9,786 nt of DNA, from the NCBI GenBank assembly GCA_029932545.1, contig JAOZPW010000139.1, forward strand, positions 1 through 9,786, written 5' to 3'. This DNA comes from Thermoanaerobaculales bacterium (lineage in GTDB: Bacteria > Acidobacteriota > Thermoanaerobaculia > Thermoanaerobaculales > Sulfomarinibacteraceae). The notes below the pieces were generated by a model. It was not told the origin of the DNA. It did no database searches and worked only from the letters and a program-made list of their open reading frames with translations. The translations under genes and the position numbers were made by a program. The stretch's first letter is position 1. Each line of letters starts with the position of its first letter. This document shows positions 1-6,098 of the stretch, piece by piece.

Positions 1-238
1 GCTCCGGAAACATGACAGGCTGTACCGGTACAGACCCGGATCAGGTTCTTGCCCGGAGGACCCCACAGACAGTGGAACCTCCAAGCCAAGGGTGTGTTCT
101 CAGCCTTCCGTCAGTTTCGGAGGGCACCCCCTTGGATGTCGTGGGTGCTATTTGCACTTCGACCTGTCCAGTATGGTCAGTTTGGGACTCGGAGTCAATA
201 TGCATTGGGCACGTTGCGTCCACCCGCCCGCGGTCTGA
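1..238. other. Unassigned stretch upstream of a broken phospholipase D gene
   Basis: I recognise no protein, tRNA, rRNA or known structural RNA here. Several frames are open on both strands, but none gives a peptide with family motifs or a convincing ribosome binding site, so I call no gene. The only distinct element is a perfect 14-bp palindrome, CTGTACCGGTACAG, at 20-33. The stretch ends at an in-frame TGA (236-238) directly before the phospholipase D remnant, so it may be foreign or rearranged DNA joined to the broken gene. I looked for a group II intron domain V at this junction and did not find one. Confidence 0.4.
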
Positions 239-367
239 TTCGTTGAGAGCTACAACTGGACCCGGAATGCGTCTACTGACAACCACGATATGATCGGCAA
301 CCCCGAGGTGGTGCGCCGCTTTGAAGAGGTGTTCGAACGGCTGTGGAAGGCATTCCGGAAAGAGTAA
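239..367 (+). pseudogene. C-terminal remnant of a phospholipase D-like protein
   Basis: The frame ending at the TAA at 365-367 gives 42 residues starting FVESYNWTRNA and ending with an acidic/basic helix, FEEVFERLWKAFRKE. This is the usual tail of HKD-family (PLDc_2) proteins: after the catalytic HxKxxxxD comes a G-S-Y/F-N-W/F-T segment, then N-H-(D/E)-hydrophobic, 'xxP-E-V/L', and a final EFERLW-like helix. The catalytic His, Lys and Asp, and the glycine of the GSYNWT motif, are absent. An in-frame TGA lies at 236-238 and none of the three forward frames upstream looks like the rest of the domain. The break therefore falls exactly at a conserved motif, which suggests deletion, insertion or rearrangement rather than a single frameshift. 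The fragment cannot be an active phosphodiesterase. I am confident of the family, less so of whether the missing part lies just left of the window. Confidence 0.75.
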
Positions 368-382
368 CCCGGCGGAGCCGGG
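368..382 (+). terminator. Short GC hairpin abutting the remnant's stop codon
   Basis: Immediately after the TAA, CCCGGC (368-373) and GCCGGG (377-382) form a perfect 6-bp stem with a 3-base loop GGA. No T-run follows on the plus strand (next bases ACCAAAAGG), so it is at best a weak or Rho-assisted end of the former phospholipase D transcript. Confidence 0.3.
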
Positions 383-411
383 ACCAAAAGGAAGCCGTGC
401 GCCTTTAACCT

Positions 412-442
412 GAGCCCGAGCCCGTTCCCGTTACCGTTCCCG
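412..442. repeat. Degenerate GC-rich hexanucleotide array, left arm
   Basis: Five consecutive 6-base units read GAGCCC, GAGCCC, GTTCCC, GTTACC, GTTCCC (412-441). The motif CCCGAGCCCGT at 415-425 is the exact reverse complement of the end of the second array at 558-591, so the two arrays face each other as an imperfect inverted repeat. The left arm is more degenerate than the right. No coding function is apparent. Confidence 0.8.
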
Positions 443-557
443 ATGTCTGTTCGTTACGGCCCCTTGAAGCTGAACCAAAGCACACACACCGAGAGATTTC
501 CGGGTCGGGCATCCACCGATGATGACATCGTCAGTTGGGGCCGCGGCCGAGAAAAGC
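443..557. other. Spacer between two opposed hexamer arrays, no gene seen
   Basis: These 115 bases separate the inverted hexamer arrays. I see no gene, tRNA or strong hairpin. Small elements are CGATG-ATGA-CATCG (about 518-531) and the palindrome GCCGCGGC near 540-547. It could be the loop of a large imperfect hairpin formed by the arrays, or plain filler. Confidence 0.35.
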
Positions 558-591
558 CGGGCACGGGCACGGGCACGGGCACGGGCTCGGG
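558..591. repeat. GGGCAC hexanucleotide array, right arm
   Basis: Four exact tandem GGGCAC units (559-582) are followed by GGGCTC and GGG (583-591). The array starts seven bases beyond the stop codon of the minus-strand sugar transferase, so it would sit in that gene's 3' untranslated region. Its reverse complement begins CCCGAGCCCGT and then continues with GCCCGT units, matching the left array at 415-442. Arginine/alanine-rich frames across this array are an artefact of the repeat and not a protein. Confidence 0.9.
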
Positions 592-597
592 TTTGGC

Positions 598-1947
598 CTA
601 ACGTCCCGGCGAAAACACCAACGCGCCCATCGTTCTCACCAGCACCAGGAGATACAGCATCGGGCCATGGTGCCGGAGAGAGTAGAGGTCGTATTCCAGT
701 TTGATGCGATGGTCGTCGAGGTCAGAGCAGTAGGGGTGGTTGACCTGGGCCCATCCGGTCAGGCCCGGGCGAACCGAATAGCGATAGCCGAAGAAGGGAA
801 TCTGGTCTTCGAGATCTTCAGTGATTTCCGGTCGCTCAGGGCGGGGACCGACGAGGCTCATCTCCCCCTTGAGTACATTGACGAGTTGTGGCAATTCGTC
901 AATTCTCCACCGGCGAAGGAAAGCAGCGAACGGAAGGATCCGCTGATCCTGATGGTCGGCAAATTCGGGTCCGTTCGGCTCGGCTGTTACGGCCATGGTT
1001 CGGAGCTTTAAGAGGGTGAATTCCGCGCGAAAGCGTCCGAGCCGGGTCTGGCGGAAAAATACAGGTCTTCCCCCGGTCATGCGGACAATCAGGGACGCCA
1101 ACAGGATAATGGGAGAGGACATGACCAGGAGTCCCACAGCGACCACGACATCCATTGCTCGCTGGAGATGGTGGAAGGGTGATGACGCGAGGTTGGAGAA
1201 ATCTCCCGTTGCGATGAACCACCGTGAGTCAACCTGCTGCACCGGGACTCGTCCGGTCAATTCGGTGTAAGCGCCGGCGGCATCAATGACGGCTGTCCCT
1301 CGGAAGTTGAGGGCCGCTATTTTTTCGGTAGCCTCGGAATTGGACAGCGTCGCGATAATCAAGAGATCGGCCTTCGAGAGAAGGGTCTGGACCTTTTCCG
1401 GTTCCTCTTCAAGCGCCAAGGCCGAAATGTGCCGGCCTATCCGAAAGGGCGCCCAGGGGCGATGTTGTAACTCGACCAGAAGGGAGGTGACGATCGGGCC
1501 GTCGCCGACCAGGACGGCTTGCCTCTCCGGCGGGCTGGAACCCCATGCGAGCCAACCTAGTCGGCCGATGGTTTGGAGGGTCAACGCGGTCGTCAGAGTC
1601 AACACCAGAAGTCCACGCCCAAATTGCCAGCCGGGGACCAAATAGACGCCCATCGTCAAGGCGACGGGAAGGGCCACTACCAGAGCCGCCATGCGGACCA
1701 GAAGTTCGTCGCGTCCTCGCCACACCTGCGGTCGATAGAGATCAAAGGTGGTTGCGAGTGCCAGTTGGGCTCCGATGGCATACGCGATAAAACCTGGGTG
1801 TGAGATCAGTACGGCCAACTCCTGGCTTAGAAACTCCGGCAAGAAACGTATCCATGCTGCAGTCAATCCTCCGCAGAGGATCGAGAGGGCATCCAGCAGG
1901 GCCAAGACCCACACTGGCAACCAGCGGTTCGCCTGGAATGGTGACAT
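598..1947 (-). CDS. Polyprenyl-phosphate sugar-1-phosphate transferase (exopolysaccharide initiation, EpsB/WbaP-like)
   Basis: This 449-residue membrane enzyme should move a sugar-1-phosphate from a nucleotide sugar to undecaprenyl phosphate, the first step in building an exopolysaccharide repeat unit. Hydrophobic segments near residues 13-35, 52-70, 84-104 and 112-130 form the N-terminal membrane part. A Rossmann-like stretch follows (about 142-235, beginning AVLVGDG). The C-terminal bacterial sugar transferase domain starts with a re-entrant helix with a proline break (about 262-290). It continues with FFRQTRLGR (297-305), LLKLRTM (312-318), the catalytic Asp-Glu pair in RIDELPQ (D350-E351), SLVGPRPERPE (364-374) and RPGLTGWAQVN (393-403). 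The GPRPERP and 'IPFF..R..VRPGLTGWAQV' signatures resemble the sugar transferases associated with PEP-CTERM/exopolysaccharide loci. Start: ATG at 1947 just before the first membrane helix, with a weak TAGG ribosome site. It has no polysaccharide gene neighbour inside this window, and the sugar cannot be named. Confidence 0.93.
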   Translation of the reverse strand: MSPFQANRWLPVWVLALLDALSILCGGLTAAWIRFLPEFLSQELAVLISHPGFIAYAIGAQLALATTFDLYRPQVWRGRDELLVRMAALVVALPVALTMGVYLVPGWQFGRGLLVLTLTTALTLQTIGRLGWLAWGSSPPERQAVLVGDGPIVTSLLVELQHRPWAPFRIGRHISALALEEEPEKVQTLLSKADLLIIATLSNSEATEKIAALNFRGTAVIDAAGAYTELTGRVPVQQVDSRWFIATGDFSNLASSPFHHLQRAMDVVVAVGLLVMSSPIILLASLIVRMTGGRPVFFRQTRLGRFRAEFTLLKLRTMAVTAEPNGPEFADHQDQRILPFAAFLRRWRIDELPQLVNVLKGEMSLVGPRPERPEITEDLEDQIPFFGYRYSVRPGLTGWAQVNHPYCSDLDDHRIKLEYDLYSLRHHGPMLYLLVLVRTMGALVFSPGR

Positions 1948-2014
1948 CGCGGCCTATTCTACATTCATCAATCCAAGAACGCTTGAAACGAGAGACTCCG
2001 CCACGAATATCTTT

Positions 2015-2053
2015 GAAATAGAGCTTGTCACTTTCTTTCACAAGCTCTATACT
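2015..2053 (+). promoter_or_regulatory. Sigma70-type promoter for citrate synthase inside an 11-bp inverted repeat, with a weaker mirror promoter
   Basis: On the plus strand, TTGTCA (2025-2030) and TATACT (2048-2053) are separated by exactly 17 bases and each match the sigma70 consensus at 5 of 6 positions, giving a start near 2060. The boxes lie in a perfect inverted repeat, ATAGAGCTTGT (2018-2028) and ACAAGCTCTAT (2040-2050), spacer 11. The symmetry also creates a minus-strand pair, TTGTGA (plus positions 2038-2043) and TATTTC (2015-2020), again with a 17-base spacer but only 4/6 and 3/6 matches, pointing toward the sugar transferase. A repeat overlapping both -35 and -10 is well placed for a dimeric repressor. 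That role is inferred. Confidence 0.7.
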
Positions 2054-2071
2054 GTAGGGGTGGCCGTAAAA

Positions 2072-2158
2072 ATGGACCTCTCGGAGTTGCGTTGCGATAT
2101 GGGAAATTGCGGCAGAGTATATGACGATATTTTGATACTTGGAAAGTTGTTCATATGA
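2072..2158 (+). CDS. Possible 28-residue leader peptide upstream of citrate synthase
   Basis: An ATG twelve bases after the predicted transcription start opens a 28-codon frame beginning MDLSELRCDMGN and ending in TGA at 2156-2158. A GGGGTGG run about eight bases upstream could act as a weak ribosome site. The stop codon touches the base of the hairpin at 2158-2203. I recognise no family, and there is no run of one amino acid as in classical attenuators. It may be translated, may be a regulatory upstream frame, or may be chance. Confidence 0.2.
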   Translation: MDLSELRCDMGNCGRVYDDILILGKLFI

Positions 2159-2203
2159 GGCGCGGAACGGAAAATTCTCTACACTTCCGGTCTTCCGGCG
2201 CCT
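2158..2203 (+). other. Hairpin in the citrate synthase 5' leader
   Basis: AGGCGC (2158-2163) pairs with GCGCCT (2198-2203), and GGAA (2164-2167) with TTCC (2193-2196), leaving G2197 as a bulge. CGGAA (2168-2172) then pairs with TTCCG (2185-2189), leaving a 12-base loop. The structure ends about 18 bases before the GGGAG ribosome site. No U-tract follows, so it is not an intrinsic terminator. It could affect mRNA stability or translation. Confidence 0.45.
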
Positions 2204-2220
2204 GAGTTGGCTGAAACGAA

Positions 2221-2225
2221 GGGAG
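2221..2225 (+). promoter_or_regulatory. Ribosome binding site that sets the citrate synthase start
   Basis: GGGAG lies five bases before the ATG at 2231. This favours that start over an in-frame codon at 2207, which would add eight residues (MAETKGAI), place the ribosome site inside the gene and leave no good site upstream. Confidence 0.75.
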
Positions 2226-2230
2226 CCATC

Positions 2231-3538
2231 ATGTCAAGTCTGAGGGAAACACTGCGAAAGAAGATCGAGGAGCACCGGCCGCGGACAACGCGTCTGGTCA
2301 AGGAGTTCGGCGACGTAAAGGTCGGCGAAGTGACGATCGCCCAGGCGATCGGCGGCGCCAGAGGCGTGCGCTGCTTGGTCACCGACGTGTCCTATCTCGA
2401 CCCGTACGAGGGCATCCGTTTTCGGGGGAAGACTATTCCCGAGACCTTTGAAGCGCTCCCGAAAGTTCCGGGAAGCGACTACCCATGGGTTGAGGCCTTT
2501 TTCTACTTCCTGATGACCGGCGAGATTCCGACCGTCGAAGAGACGATGGAAGTCGTCGAGGAGTTCCAGCAGAAGAGAGCCCTGCCCCAGTACGTGATCG
2601 ATGTCCTGCGGGCCATGCCTCGTGACAGTCATCCGATGGCGATGTTCTCTGCCGCCATCACAACGATGCAGCGCGAGTCGGTCTTCGTCAAGCGCTACAA
2701 CGAAGGCATGTCCAAGATGGTCTACTGGGAGCCGATGCTTGAAGATTGCATGAATCTGATGGCCAAGCTGCCGACGATCGCGGCCTACATCTACCGGATG
2801 AAGTACAAGGCCGACGTCCACATTGCTGAAGATCCCACCCTGGACCTCGGCGGCAACTTTGCCCACATGATGGGTTTCCCGAAACCCTACGACGATGTTG
2901 CGAGGATGTACTTCATCCTGCATTCCGACCACGAGTCCGGCAACGTCTCGGCCCACACGACTCACCTGGTCGCTTCAGCGCTTTCCGACGCCTACTACTC
3001 GCTGTCGGCCGGCATCGGCGGTCTGGCCGGTCCGCTCCACGGCCTGGCAAACCAGGAGGTTCTGAGCTGGACCATGAAGTTCATGGACAAGCTTGGCGGC
3101 AAGGAGCCGACGGAAGAGCTGGTCAAGGAAGCTCTGTGGGACACCCTCAATTCCGGTCAGGTCATCCCCGGTTACGGTCACGCCGTGCTCCGGAAGACCG
3201 ACCCCCGCTACGCTTCGCAGCGTGACTTCTGCCTGAAGAACATGCCGGACTATCCGCTGTTCAAGGTGGTTTCAATGATCTACCAGGTTGCGCCAGGCGT
3301 ACTCGAGGAGCAGGGCAAGGCGAAGAACCCGTGGCCCAACGTCGATGCACAGTCCGGCGTGATTCAGTGGTACTACGGCCTGACGGAGTGGGACTTCTAC
3401 ACCGTTCTGTTTGGCGTCGGTCGTGCCCTCGGCGTGCTGACCAATATCACCTGGGACAGGGCGCTGGGATATGCGCTCGAGCGGCCCAAGTCCTTGACGA
3501 CGGCGATGCTGGAGAAGACTGCGGGAATTACCGAATAA
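2231..3538 (+). CDS. gltA: Citrate synthase, eukaryote/mitochondria-like type
   Basis: This 435-residue cytoplasmic enzyme condenses acetyl-CoA and oxaloacetate to citrate, the entry step of the TCA cycle. All three catalytic residues of the family are visible: H270 in GLAGPLHGLANQEV, H317 in IPGYGHAVLRKTDPRY and D372 in PWPNVDAQSGV. Their spacings (47 and 55) are almost those of the pig heart enzyme (H274, H320, D375). Further mitochondrial-type blocks are LHSDHESGNVSAHTTHLV (230-247), YTVLFGVGRALGVL (390-403) and RALGYALERPKS (410-421). Length and motifs match the eukaryote-like synthases described in Geobacter rather than the NADH-regulated hexameric GltA of E. coli. It is transcribed alone: a strong promoter with its own operator-like repeat lies upstream, and a terminator starts 9 bases after the stop. 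Whether it also works in reverse, as in some anaerobes with a reversed oxidative TCA cycle, cannot be told from sequence. Confidence 0.97.
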   Translation: MSSLRETLRKKIEEHRPRTTRLVKEFGDVKVGEVTIAQAIGGARGVRCLVTDVSYLDPYEGIRFRGKTIPETFEALPKVPGSDYPWVEAFFYFLMTGEIPTVEETMEVVEEFQQKRALPQYVIDVLRAMPRDSHPMAMFSAAITTMQRESVFVKRYNEGMSKMVYWEPMLEDCMNLMAKLPTIAAYIYRMKYKADVHIAEDPTLDLGGNFAHMMGFPKPYDDVARMYFILHSDHESGNVSAHTTHLVASALSDAYYSLSAGIGGLAGPLHGLANQEVLSWTMKFMDKLGGKEPTEELVKEALWDTLNSGQVIPGYGHAVLRKTDPRYASQRDFCLKNMPDYPLFKVVSMIYQVAPGVLEEQGKAKNPWPNVDAQSGVIQWYYGLTEWDFYTVLFGVGRALGVLTNITWDRALGYALERPKSLTTAMLEKTAGITE

Positions 3539-3547
3539 TCGGTGAAA

Positions 3548-3588
3548 CCAACAATAAACGGCGGCCTTCGGGCCGCCGTTTTTGTTGG
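3548..3588. terminator. Strong hairpin terminator between gltA and the convergent diguanylate cyclase gene
   Basis: AAACGGCGGCC (3556-3566), a TTCG tetraloop and GGCCGCCGTTT (3571-3581) form a perfect 11-bp stem. CCAACAA (3548-3554) and TTGTTGG (3582-3588) extend it by 7 bp past one bulged T (3555). The stem ends in a T-run on the plus strand (3579-3583), 20 bases after the gltA stop codon. Read on the other strand it ends in TTTATTGTT, about 50 bases after the minus-strand gene's stop, so it probably serves both convergent genes. Confidence 0.93.
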
Positions 3589-3637
3589 TGGAAACTGGGG
3601 AGAAGGTCAGGTTAGAGGGCGTTGCAGCCTCTGCCCT

Positions 3638-5896
3638 TCAGGATCCTGCAGTCACCACCCTGTTCCTGCCGGCCTCCTTGCCCTGGTAAAGGGCGCCGTC
3701 AGCGGTGCGGATCAGGTCCGTGGCTGTCGGAGGAGGATCAGTCCCCAGTCGGAGTTCCGTCAGTCCGATCGAAGCCGTAATCTGAAGACCCGGCGCCTCG
3801 ACGACGGGCGAGGGGAGGTGTTCGATTGCAGCCCTGAGTTTTTCTGCGACGCGGACGCCTGTTTCGAGATCGGTTTCGGTCAGAAAGAAGAGGAACTCTT
3901 CTCCACCGTAGCGCCCGATCTGATCGGTTGTACGGAGGCAGTCTTTGAGTTCGGTGGCGACTTTCTGCAGCATGGCGTCACCGGCGAGGTGACCCCAGGT
4001 ATCGTTGACTGTTTTGAAGTGATCAAGATCGATCATGCCGACCGTCAAGGGCCGTTTGTACCGGCTGGCCCGCTCGATCTCGACCTCAAGAGCTTCGAGG
4101 ATCGCCTCGCGTCTCAAGAGTCCGGTCAGCTGTTCGTAGGTCGCACACTGAAACAACCGAACGTTTTCCAGCACGGTGGCGAGGTTGTGAGAAAACATCC
4201 GGAGAAGTCCCTGCTCCTCGGTTGTCAGTTTGCTTCGGTCGTTTTTCGGTCCCAGCAGAAGTAGTCCGACAAGGGTGTCCCCGTTAACCAGGCCGGTGGC
4301 TGTCTCTGCTCCAACGGTGCCGATTCTCTGGGCCAAGGCAGGACTGGCGGCTGCGAGAATGTCTGCGGGTAAAGGGCGCCTGGCCAGGCGGAGCTGATCA
4401 ATGCCGGGGTCACTGCTTTCTAAAAGCAGGGAGCTGTCGTTGTCATCTGATGGTTCGTCCGAGGCGGAAGCCAGAGACAAGAGCAGTCCGCTGGCAGGAT
4501 CGGAGACCAGGAGAGTGGATGAGGTTACCCCGAAGACTCTTGTGACCTCCTCGACAACGAGGCGCCCGATCGCCCCGAGGTTTCCGAGAGAGGGGAGATT
4601 CGCCGCAAGTTCCGCAAGGCGTTCCTTCTGCGCGATCTTCTCAGGGTAAAAGCGGGCGTCGACGACTCGTTGAATGAAACGGCGGACAGGATTAAAAAGC
4701 AGGCCGAGCAGGAGCATCGTCAGGGCAAAGAGGGCCACTTGCAGGGGCCCCGCTTGCTCGATCTGGCCGAACCGGCTGGAGAGGGCTTCGAAGACGGCCG
4801 AAAAAAGTGCAATGACGACGATACCCACCAGGGCAAGAACCAGGCTTCGCTTGAAGGCGACCCGAATATCGAAGAGGTGGTATCGAAAAATGGCTATGAA
4901 AATGACCACGGGGTAGAGCAGAAGAACGATTGGTTGAGCGAGGTCGAACCAAGCTCCGAAGTCAATCTCTTGGGTTCTGGCAAAAGATTCGGCGATGTTA
5001 TAGAGAACCCAGGGCACCACACCGCTCAAGACAATAAGGGCCTGATTGCGGTGACCCGGTGTTATTGAGTTCCGGAACTGGACAATGAGAATGGTGACGA
5101 CGGCCAAACCCCAGCCGACGAGGACAACGTGGTTCATGGCGGCATGTGCAAAATCCGCCAGGCCGGAGGTGCCTTGTATCTCGAAAAAATCGGCCGCCGA
5201 AAGAAGGGCGGTGATGCCACCCGCCGAAAGGCCGATCGTGTAGTAGAGGCGGGTCAGCCAGGGCCGGTCGTCGAACCATGCATACCTTTTTGGGATGACC
5301 GATGCCAGGTGCAATTCCAGTCCCAGCTGAAGACCGGTGAGCAGATAGAAAAGCACCTCTCGATAAAGGAACCAATTTGGGACCCAGGGGATAGAAAGCG
5401 GGAGCGCCAACTCGAGGGCGACTGCGATCGAGAAGAACGAGAGCAGGCGGGAGGGGAGTCCATCAGGGGCTCGAAACCTGGCAAGGAGAGCGACCGCGGT
5501 GTATCCCAAAATTGCCAAGAGACCCCAGAGCAGGCTCCCCCATGGCAGGGGTGCGCCTGGAATAACCTGAACGGTCTTGATTTCTCCTTTTCGAAGGAAT
5601 GTGAGGCTGGTGGGCTTCCCTCGAATCAGTGTGGCGGCGGCGCCCAGGATGTCCGGGAGGGTCTCGGTCGGGGTGCCGTCGAGGCTGATGACCATATCGC
5701 CCGGTTCCAGACCGGCAAGGTCTGCCGGAAAGCCGGAGATGACACTGGAAATCGTCAGGTCAGACTGATCGTCGCCTAAAGAAAAACCGATGAGCCTTCC
5801 GCCCTTTGTTGTTTCATTGATGCCGTTGATCAGGGTCAACACCGCGACCAAAAGGGTTGCGAATATAAGAATTGCGGTGAGAGATCGACGCGTCAT
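3638..5896 (-). CDS. Membrane-bound diguanylate cyclase: PDZ - multi-TM - GAF - GGDEF
   Basis: From the ATG at 5896 this is 752 residues. Order: signal-anchor helix (6-26); PDZ domain (about 35-115, with GFPADLAGLEPGDMVISLDG, residues 55-74); about eight to nine membrane helices (about 118-402); a VDARFYPEK junction motif (412-420); a GAF-like domain (about 430-580); and a GGDEF domain (586-752). The cyclase domain looks active: MIDLDHFKTVND (621-632) with metal ligand D623, and GGEEF at 664-668. It would make the second messenger c-di-GMP from two GTP. The inhibitory-site motif RxxD is present (R655, D658), five residues before GGEEF, so product inhibition is expected. The PDZ domain follows the first membrane helix and is probably extracytoplasmic, sensing a peptide or envelope signal. 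A GTG at 5977 would add 27 residues, but it lies in a 14-base direct repeat and has no ribosome site. The ATG has no good ribosome site either, so the start is uncertain. Confidence 0.92.
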   Translation of the reverse strand: MTRRSLTAILIFATLLVAVLTLINGINETTKGGRLIGFSLGDDQSDLTISSVISGFPADLAGLEPGDMVISLDGTPTETLPDILGAAATLIRGKPTSLTFLRKGEIKTVQVIPGAPLPWGSLLWGLLAILGYTAVALLARFRAPDGLPSRLLSFFSIAVALELALPLSIPWVPNWFLYREVLFYLLTGLQLGLELHLASVIPKRYAWFDDRPWLTRLYYTIGLSAGGITALLSAADFFEIQGTSGLADFAHAAMNHVVLVGWGLAVVTILIVQFRNSITPGHRNQALIVLSGVVPWVLYNIAESFARTQEIDFGAWFDLAQPIVLLLYPVVIFIAIFRYHLFDIRVAFKRSLVLALVGIVVIALFSAVFEALSSRFGQIEQAGPLQVALFALTMLLLGLLFNPVRRFIQRVVDARFYPEKIAQKERLAELAANLPSLGNLGAIGRLVVEEVTRVFGVTSSTLLVSDPASGLLLSLASASDEPSDDNDSSLLLESSDPGIDQLRLARRPLPADILAAASPALAQRIGTVGAETATGLVNGDTLVGLLLLGPKNDRSKLTTEEQGLLRMFSHNLATVLENVRLFQCATYEQLTGLLRREAILEALEVEIERASRYKRPLTVGMIDLDHFKTVNDTWGHLAGDAMLQKVATELKDCLRTTDQIGRYGGEEFLFFLTETDLETGVRVAEKLRAAIEHLPSPVVEAPGLQITASIGLTELRLGTDPPPTATDLIRTADGALYQGKEAGRNRVVTAGS

Positions 5897-5962
5897 ATTT
5901 ATAACGAACCGAACACCTGCCGGTTTCGTCGCCGCCAGTATAACCGGTCGCAATCTGGACTG

Positions 5963-5988
5963 CCGAGAAACCAGCACCGAGAAACCAG
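5963..5988. repeat. Two direct repeats of CCGAGAAACCAG with a 14-base period
   Basis: CCGAGAAACCAG occurs at 5963-5974 and again at 5977-5988, separated by CA. The pair sits in the divergent space between the diguanylate cyclase (start 5896) and the radical SAM gene (start 6099). On the minus strand a TATACT box (plus positions 5937-5942) lies downstream of the repeats with no good -35. The repeats may be a regulator site or a small tandem duplication. Confidence 0.6.
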
Positions 5989-6088
5989 TACTTGATTTTC
6001 GAGCGAAAAAGTGTTAACGTGACTTTACAGGATGCCTGGGCAACGAATTGAGAGAGCGAGGGAAATAACTCGACACGTTGTCCTGCAA

Positions 6089-6094
6089 AGGAGG
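6089..6094 (+). promoter_or_regulatory. Ribosome binding site that sets the KamA-like start
   Basis: AGGAGG, within AAAGGAGGG (6087-6095), lies four bases before the ATG at 6099. An in-frame TTG at 6078 would put this site inside the coding region, so 6099 is preferred. Confidence 0.85.
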
Positions 6095-6098
6095 GTCG

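Noticed and set aside
150..250. Group II intron 3' end at the phospholipase D break
   Set aside because: No domain V-like 34-base hairpin and no maturase frame is visible upstream of the junction.
12..293. Overlapping open frames on both strands at the left edge
   Set aside because: They have no family motifs and no ribosome site, and they overlap each other. The only frame with recognisable protein similarity here is the short phospholipase D tail at 239-367.
519..1011. Arginine/alanine- and glycine/histidine-rich frames across the GGGCAC array
   Set aside because: The composition is created by the hexamer repeat, and the frames then run antisense to the sugar transferase gene.
2101..2160. 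Second promoter in the gltA leader (TTGCGG or TTGATA with TATATG/CATATG-like boxes)
   Set aside because: Spacings or -10 matches are poor compared with the 10/12-match promoter at 2025-2053.
2234..2965. A 243-residue open frame antisense to citrate synthase
   Set aside because: It is a shadow caused by GC-rich codon use in gltA. It has no family motif, and gltA is beyond doubt.
5982..6029. Sigma70 promoter for the KamA-like gene (TTGATT or TTTACA boxes)
   Set aside because: No -10 box of acceptable quality lies 16-18 bases downstream of either, so the promoter position is left open.
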